DNA of 10,751 bases, from NCBI GenBank assembly GCA_002440625.1, contig DJUV01000029.1, positions 1-10,751 on the forward strand. Reading direction: 5' to 3'. Positions within the stretch are counted from its first letter, which is position 1. Each line of letters opens with the position of its first letter. Of this stretch, positions 7,266 to 10,751 are shown one piece after another. The notes beneath the pieces were generated by a model, which saw nothing but the letters and a program-made list of their open reading frames with translations, was not told the origin of the DNA and made no database searches. A program made the translations under genes and the position numbers. Source of the DNA: Rhodobacteraceae bacterium UBA6273. GTDB lineage: Bacteria > Pseudomonadota > Alphaproteobacteria > Rhodobacterales > Rhodobacteraceae.

Positions 7266-7967
7266 TCACTTTGGCGTGTTGCGCATCAGGACGACGCGCG
7301 AATGCGAGGCGAATTCGCGCCGGAAGAGGACGCAGACGGTCAGGATCGCGCCAACCATCAAAGGCACCGCGCCCAGAAGCCAGGTCATGCTGCCAAGCGC
7401 GAAGTAGACATTCCTGAGGCCGCGGTTGAAGCTTCGCGCGGCTGAAATGTTGATCTCAGCCGCCTGCTCGGCCCGGTCCAGCGCGCCGGGATCGTCCGGG
7501 TCATTGGGCACCGAGGCCATGACAATGGCGCAATAGCCGAAAAGCCGGTGCGCCCAGACGAAGTTCAGAAAGGCGAGGGTGATGAAGCCCATGACGAGAA
7601 GGATCTTCATCTCCCACACAATGGCGGGGGCGCGGTCGAGCGTCAGATCCTCGGCAAAGCCCAAAAGCCGCTCTGTATTGCCGACAAGCGCCAGCGCGCC
7701 GCCGATGGCGATCATGCTGGCCGAGGCGAAAAAGGCCGTGCCCTGGCGCAGGTTGTCGATGATCGTCGCGTCGAAGATGCGCGGCTGGCGGGTGACGAAC
7801 TGGCGCATCCATTCGCGCCGGTAGCCGGTCATCAGGATCGAGACGGAAAGCCGCGCCTTCGGCGGATGCTCCACCGCCCAGTCGCTGGCGAACCACCCAA
7901 GCGCCAGAATCGTGAGCGCCAGAAGGTCAGCGGTGCCGAAATGTCCGAGTTGCATCAGGTTGCCCAT
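7266..7967 (-). CDS. DUF599 family integral membrane protein
   Basis: 233-residue inner-membrane protein with four predicted helices at about 11-29, 75-96, 118-140 and 189-214. This fits DUF599, a family of about 220-240 residues with no known biochemical role. Family-like segments are the loop after helix 1 with MTGYRREWMRQ (46-56), helix-3 end FVWAHRLFGYCA (136-147), and EINISAARSFNRGLRNVYF (171-189). The start at 7967 gives a normal N-terminus but has no good Shine-Dalgarno; Met5 (7955) is a possible alternative with equally little support. It is transcribed away from glcD across an 84-bp gap, so the palindromes there could also affect this gene. The downstream secreted-protein gene follows after 36 bp. 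Function unknown. Confidence 0.88.
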   Translation of the reverse strand: MGNLMQLGHFGTADLLALTILALGWFASDWAVEHPPKARLSVSILMTGYRREWMRQFVTRQPRIFDATIIDNLRQGTAFFASASMIAIGGALALVGNTERLLGFAEDLTLDRAPAIVWEMKILLVMGFITLAFLNFVWAHRLFGYCAIVMASVPNDPDDPGALDRAEQAAEINISAARSFNRGLRNVYFALGSMTWLLGAVPLMVGAILTVCVLFRREFASHSRVVLMRNTPK

Positions 7968-7996
7968 GCGCGGAGACTAGCGGGGCGGAAGAATTC

Positions 7997-8010
7997 TTGC
8001 CATATGGCAA
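7997..8010. promoter_or_regulatory. 14-bp perfect palindrome over the -35 element
   Basis: TTGCCATATGGCAA reads the same on both strands and covers the proposed -35 box of glcD. A dyad of this kind is a likely binding site for a dimeric regulator. No regulator gene is present in the window to pair it with. Confidence 0.5.
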
Positions 8011-8025
8011 AATTGGTAATATTAC
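7997..8025 (+). promoter_or_regulatory. Candidate sigma-70-type promoter of glcDEF
   Basis: TTGCCA at 7997-8002 (5 of 6 to TTGACA) is followed after exactly 17 bp by TATTAC at 8020-8025 (4 of 6 to TATAAT). The surroundings are far richer in A+T than the rest of the window. Transcription would begin near 8032, leaving a short leader of about 20 nt with the ribosome binding site. This is pattern matching; no experimental support can be claimed. Confidence 0.5.
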
Positions 8026-8034
8026 TTTACCAAT
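8012..8034. promoter_or_regulatory. Inverted repeat flanking the -10 element (candidate operator)
   Basis: ATTGGTAA-N7-TTACCAAT is a perfect 8-bp inverted repeat (8012-8019 and 8027-8034) surrounding the proposed -10 box. Nested inside it is a second, shorter perfect palindrome GTAATATTAC (8016-8025). The TTGGT/ACCAA arms resemble half-sites of FadR-subfamily GntR regulators such as PdhR and LldR, and GlcC, the E. coli glycolate regulator, belongs to that subfamily. Those operators normally space the arms by about 3 bp, so the wider spacing here is a caveat. Repression by steric block of the promoter is inferred. Confidence 0.5.
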
Positions 8035-8051
8035 ATGGAAGGGAAAGCGCC

Positions 8052-9485
8052 ATGGAAATGCCGGCTCCAGATGCAAGGGTGATGGCGCTGAAGTCCGAGA
8101 TCGTGGCCGGCTTGCGCGCTGTCCTGCCCGCCGACGCCGTCATCGACGACCCGACCGAAACCCGGGCCTATGAATGCGATGCGCTGTCGGCCTATCGCTG
8201 CCCGCCGCTGGCGGCCATCCTGCCCCGCTCGACGGCGGAGGTCGCGGCGGCGCTGAAGCTGTGTCACGACTTCGGCGTGCCGGTGGTGCCGCGCGGATCT
8301 GGCACCTCGCTCGCCGGCGGGGCGCTGCCGACAGCGGACAGCGTGATCCTTGGCGTGGCGCGGATGAACCGGGTGCTTGAGGTCGACTATTCCAACCGCC
8401 TGATAAGGGTTGAGGCCGGGCGGACCAATCTTTCGGTGACAGGCGCGGTGGAAGCAGACGGCTTCTTCTACGCCCCCGATCCGTCAAGCCAGCTCGCCTG
8501 CGCCATCGCCGGCAATATCGCGATGAACTCCGGCGGTGCGCATTGCCTGAAATACGGGGTAACGACGAACAACCTTCTCGGCGTGACGATGGTCCTGATG
8601 GACGGCAGCGTGGTCGAGATCGGCGGGGCGCATATGGATGCGGGCGGGCTTGATCTTCTCGGCGTCATCTGCGGCTCGGAAGGCCAGCTTGGCGTCGTGA
8701 CCGAAGCCACGCTGCGCATCCTGCCGAGGCCCGAGGGAGCGCGGCCGGTGCTGATCGGCTTCAACGCGAACGAGGTTGCCGGGGCCTGTGTCGCCGACAT
8801 CATCAAGGCCGGCGTCCTGCCGGTCGCGATCGAGTTCATGGACCGGCCCTGCATCCGCGCCTGCGAGGATTTCGCCCGCGCCGGATACCCCGACTGCGAA
8901 GCGCTTCTCATCATCGAGGTCGAAGGGGCGGAGGCGGAAATCGACGAGCAGCTCGGCCTCATCCGCCAGATCGCCATGCGCCACGATCCGGTGGAGTTCC
9001 GCGAAAGCGGGTCCGAGGAGGAATCGAAGAAGATCTGGCTGGGCCGGAAGTCGGCCTTCGGCGCCATGGGCCAGATCAACGATTACATGTGCCTGGACGG
9101 CACGATCCCGGTCTCGGCGCTGCCTTTCGTGCTGAAGCGCATCGGCGAGATGAGCCGCGACTACGGGCTCGGCGTCGCCAATGTCTTTCATGCCGGCGAC
9201 GGCAACATGCATCCGCTGATCCTCTACAACGCCAACAAGCCGGGCGATCTGGAGCTTTGCGAGGCCTTCGGCGCCGACATCCTGAAGCTTTGCGTCGAGG
9301 TCGGCGGCTGTCTTACCGGCGAGCATGGCGTCGGGATCGAGAAGCGCGATCTGATGGGCGTGCAGTATGACGCGGTGGATATGGAGGCGCAGATGCGGGT
9401 CAAGGATGTTTTCGATCCGAAGTGGCTCCTTAATCCGGCGAAGGTGTTTCCGCTGGCGGCGAGTGCCGGCCGGCGGGACGGGTAA
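8052..9485 (+). CDS. glcD: Glycolate oxidase FAD-linked subunit GlcD
   Basis: 477-residue FAD-dependent subunit of glycolate oxidase (with GlcE and GlcF), which oxidises glycolate to glyoxylate and passes electrons towards the respiratory chain. The FAD-binding (PCMH-type) domain spans about 50-225, with VPRGSGTSLAGG (79-90), GNIAMNSGGAHCLKYG (154-169) and the closing ICGSEGQLGVVTEATLRILP (206-225). The C-terminal FAD-oxidase domain has NVFHAGDGNMHP (377-388) and CLTGEHGVGIEK (420-431), whose His/Glu residues are typical of the active site. The start is chosen at the ATG at 8052 because GGAAGGG lies 8 nt upstream; the frame stays open far upstream to 7548, but that runs antisense through the DUF599 gene and through the promoter palindromes. 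A D-lactate or 2-hydroxyacid substrate cannot be excluded from this subunit alone, but the glcE-glcF neighbours favour glycolate. Confidence 0.95.
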   Translation: MEMPAPDARVMALKSEIVAGLRAVLPADAVIDDPTETRAYECDALSAYRCPPLAAILPRSTAEVAAALKLCHDFGVPVVPRGSGTSLAGGALPTADSVILGVARMNRVLEVDYSNRLIRVEAGRTNLSVTGAVEADGFFYAPDPSSQLACAIAGNIAMNSGGAHCLKYGVTTNNLLGVTMVLMDGSVVEIGGAHMDAGGLDLLGVICGSEGQLGVVTEATLRILPRPEGARPVLIGFNANEVAGACVADIIKAGVLPVAIEFMDRPCIRACEDFARAGYPDCEALLIIEVEGAEAEIDEQLGLIRQIAMRHDPVEFRESGSEEESKKIWLGRKSAFGAMGQINDYMCLDGTIPVSALPFVLKRIGEMSRDYGLGVANVFHAGDGNMHPLILYNANKPGDLELCEAFGADILKLCVEVGGCLTGEHGVGIEKRDLMGVQYDAVDMEAQMRVKDVFDPKWLLNPAKVFPLAASAGRRDG

Positions 9486-9540
9486 GGGGCGGGGGTTCCA
9501 CCCCCGTGCCCCCGAGGTATTTCAGGCAAGATGAAAGCAG
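9486..9540. repeat. GC hairpin with AT-rich tail, probable dispersed intergenic repeat
   Basis: Between glcD and glcE lies a strong imperfect stem: GGGGC-GGGGGT (9486-9496), loop TCC, ACCCCC (9500-9505), a GT bulge, then GCCCC (9508-9512). The conserved-looking tail GAGGTATTTCAGGCAAGATG follows (9514-9533). From memory, very similar hairpin-plus-tail units recur in intergenic regions of many Rhodobacterales genomes, so I read this as a REP-like extragenic element rather than a private feature of this operon. It could act as an attenuator, a processing or stabilising hairpin, or be neutral. Copy number in this genome cannot be judged from the window. Confidence 0.55.
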
Positions 9541-9544
9541 GGTC

Positions 9545-10648
9545 GTGAGGGTTTCGTCAGAGATTGAGCTTGCCGAGGCGGTGCGATCCGCGCCGGGGCC
9601 GTTCCGTATCCGGGGCGGCGGGACGCGCGGGGTTGGCGGAGAAGGGGAGGTGCTTGACGTATCGGGCATCGCCGGGATCACGCTGTACGAGCCGGGGGCT
9701 CTGACGCTTGTGGCGAAAGCCGGGACGCCACTGGCCGAGGCCGAGGCGGTGCTTCGGGCCGAGGGCCAGCGGCTGGCCTTCGAGCCTGCCGACTGGCGCG
9801 GGTTGCTCGGCACTTCGGGCGTGCCGACGTTGGGGGGGATGGTAGCCGCCAATGCCTCAGGTCCGCGCCGGGTTCAGGCGGGGGCCTGCCGCGATGCGCT
9901 GCTCGGGGTGCGGTTCGTCGACGGGACGGGCGCGGTCGTCAAGAACGGCGGGCGGGTGATGAAGAACGTCACCGGCTATGACCTCGTCAAGCTGATGGCG
10001 GGGTCGTGGGGCACGCTCGGGGTTCTGAGCGAGGTCAGCCTCAAGGTGCTGCCGGTGCCGGAAACCTCGGCGACGCTGGTGATCGGCGGCCTTGACGGTG
10101 TGGCGGCGGTGGCGGCGATGACCGAGGCACTGGTCTCGCCCTATGACGTGACCGGAGCGGCGCATGGACCTGAGGGGACTCTGATCCGCATCGAGGGCTT
10201 TGCGCAATCGGTCGCTTACCGGGCGGCGGAACTTGCCGGGCGGCTGGCGCGGTTCGGCACGGTGGAGGTCGAACGCGATCCGATGCTTGTGGCGGGCCTC
10301 TGGCGCGGGGTGCGCGATGTTGCGGCGTTTCATGGCGTCGCGGGCGATGTCTGGCGACTCTCGGTGAAGCCTTCGGAGGCGCCGGGGCTGGTGGCGCGGT
10401 CGGGGGCGCGGCAGGTGGTCTACGACTGGGGCGGCGGGCTTGTCTGGCTCCTGATGCCGGAGGGGCAGGATCTGCGCGCGTCACTGGGGCCGTTTGCCGG
10501 CCATGCGACGCTGATCCGGGCTTCGGAGGAAACGCGGGCGCGGATTCAGGCCTTCCAGCCGGAACCGCCCGCAGTGGCGGCGCTTTCGCAGGGTCTGAGG
10601 CAGCGGTTCGACCCCAAGGGCATATTCAATCCGGGGCTGATGGGCTGA
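9545..10648 (+). CDS. glcE: Glycolate oxidase FAD-binding subunit GlcE
   Basis: 367-residue second FAD-binding subunit of glycolate oxidase. Numbered from the GTG at 9545: GGGTRG (24-29) at the FAD-binding loop, LGGMVAANASGPRR (96-109), RDALLGVRFVDGTG (116-129), NVTGYDLVKLMAGSWGTLGV (141-160), and the C-terminal RFDPKGIFNPG (354-364), all matching GlcE proteins in order and spacing. Length is close to the E. coli protein (about 350). The start is uncertain: the frame is open from a GTG at 9506, but bases 9506-9540 belong to the hairpin/repeat, and E. coli GlcE begins a similar distance before the first helix, so I prefer 9545. Its ribosome binding site (GCAGGG) is weak. The stop overlaps glcF by one base (TGATG), implying coupling. 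Confidence 0.9.
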   Translation: MRVSSEIELAEAVRSAPGPFRIRGGGTRGVGGEGEVLDVSGIAGITLYEPGALTLVAKAGTPLAEAEAVLRAEGQRLAFEPADWRGLLGTSGVPTLGGMVAANASGPRRVQAGACRDALLGVRFVDGTGAVVKNGGRVMKNVTGYDLVKLMAGSWGTLGVLSEVSLKVLPVPETSATLVIGGLDGVAAVAAMTEALVSPYDVTGAAHGPEGTLIRIEGFAQSVAYRAAELAGRLARFGTVEVERDPMLVAGLWRGVRDVAAFHGVAGDVWRLSVKPSEAPGLVARSGARQVVYDWGGGLVWLLMPEGQDLRASLGPFAGHATLIRASEETRARIQAFQPEPPAVAALSQGLRQRFDPKGIFNPGLMG

Positions 10649-10751
10649 TGCAAACCAACTTCACCGAAGAGCAGCTCAAAGACCCCGGCATTGCCCGGGC
10701 GAACGAGATCCTGCGTTCCTGCGTCCATTGCGGTTTCTGCACCGCGACCTG
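10648..10751 (+). CDS. glcF: Glycolate oxidase iron-sulfur subunit GlcF, 3' truncated by window edge
   Basis: The first 34 codons of the iron-sulfur subunit that carries electrons from the GlcD/GlcE flavins. The opening MQTNFTEEQLKD closely resembles E. coli GlcF (MQTQLTEE), and ILRSCVHCGFCTAT holds the first part of a ferredoxin-type cluster motif C-x2-C-x2-C, with a further Cys started by the last two bases (TG). The start codon overlaps the glcE stop by one base, supporting it as the true start and placing glcF in the same operon. The rest, including the remaining cluster motifs and the C-terminal CCG domains, lies outside the window. Subunit identity is firm despite the short piece. Confidence 0.92.
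   Translation, partial: MQTNFTEEQLKDPGIARANEILRSCVHCGFCTAT

Noticed and set aside
6732..7445. 237-residue plus-strand open frame across the small-gene promoter and secreted-protein gene
   Set aside because: It is antisense to a protein with a clear signal peptide and ribosome binding site, and its translation is charged low-complexity sequence.
7548..8051. 168-codon upstream extension of the glcD frame
   Set aside because: It runs antisense through the DUF599 gene and through the palindromic promoter, has no homology to GlcD, and the ATG at 8052 has a good ribosome binding site.
9506..9544. GTG at 9506 as the glcE start
   Set aside because: The added 13 residues are encoded by the hairpin/repeat element and have no counterpart in GlcE; the GTG lies inside the stem, where it would be poorly accessible.

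Overview
The window is a high-GC (roughly two-thirds G+C by eye) stretch of chromosome whose gene content and protein style suggest an alphaproteobacterium of the Rhodobacteraceae/Rhodobacterales. The evidence is the E. coli-like but diverged GlcD-GlcE-GlcF order, the MoxR / DUF58 / BatA-DUF4159 / large membrane protein cluster known from alphaproteobacteria, a DUF599 membrane protein, and a GC hairpin plus AT-rich tail between glcD and glcE that resembles a repeat I recall from Rhodobacterales intergenic regions. The genus cannot be fixed from the sequence alone. No tRNA, rRNA, CRISPR array, insertion sequence or phage gene is seen.

Left block (1-6518, + strand): four genes in one tightly coupled operon, with junction overlaps of 4, 1 and 4 bp. 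They encode a MoxR-type AAA+ ATPase (5' end cut by the window), a soluble DUF58 protein with a von Willebrand A (VWA)-like fold, a 920-residue BatA-like membrane protein ending in DUF4159, and a 695-residue membrane-anchored protein with a VWA-like and a glutamine-amidotransferase-like domain. MoxR ATPases generally work with VWA partners to remodel or activate other proteins. Here the ATPase and DUF58 protein would sit in the cytoplasm, while most of the two large proteins is predicted to be periplasmic. The client of this system is unknown.

Middle block (6541-7967, - strand): three genes convergent with the left operon. They are a 63-residue acidic-tailed small protein, a 123-residue secreted protein of unknown function, and a four-helix DUF599 membrane protein. 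A perfect GC hairpin covers the stop codon of the left operon at the convergent junction.

Right block (8052-end, + strand): glcD, glcE and the first 34 codons of glcF, the three subunits of the glycolate oxidase complex that oxidises glycolate to glyoxylate. The 84-bp divergent gap before glcD is strikingly AT-rich for this genome. It holds a good sigma-70-like promoter overlaid by two palindromes, a plausible regulator-controlled promoter. glcD and glcE are separated by a strong GC hairpin with a conserved-looking tail, while glcE and glcF overlap by one base.

No gene-free stretch exceeds 300 bases; the largest gap is 6733-6857. No clear defence or mobile system is present. The least understood material is the MoxR/VWA membrane cluster and the two small minus-strand genes.
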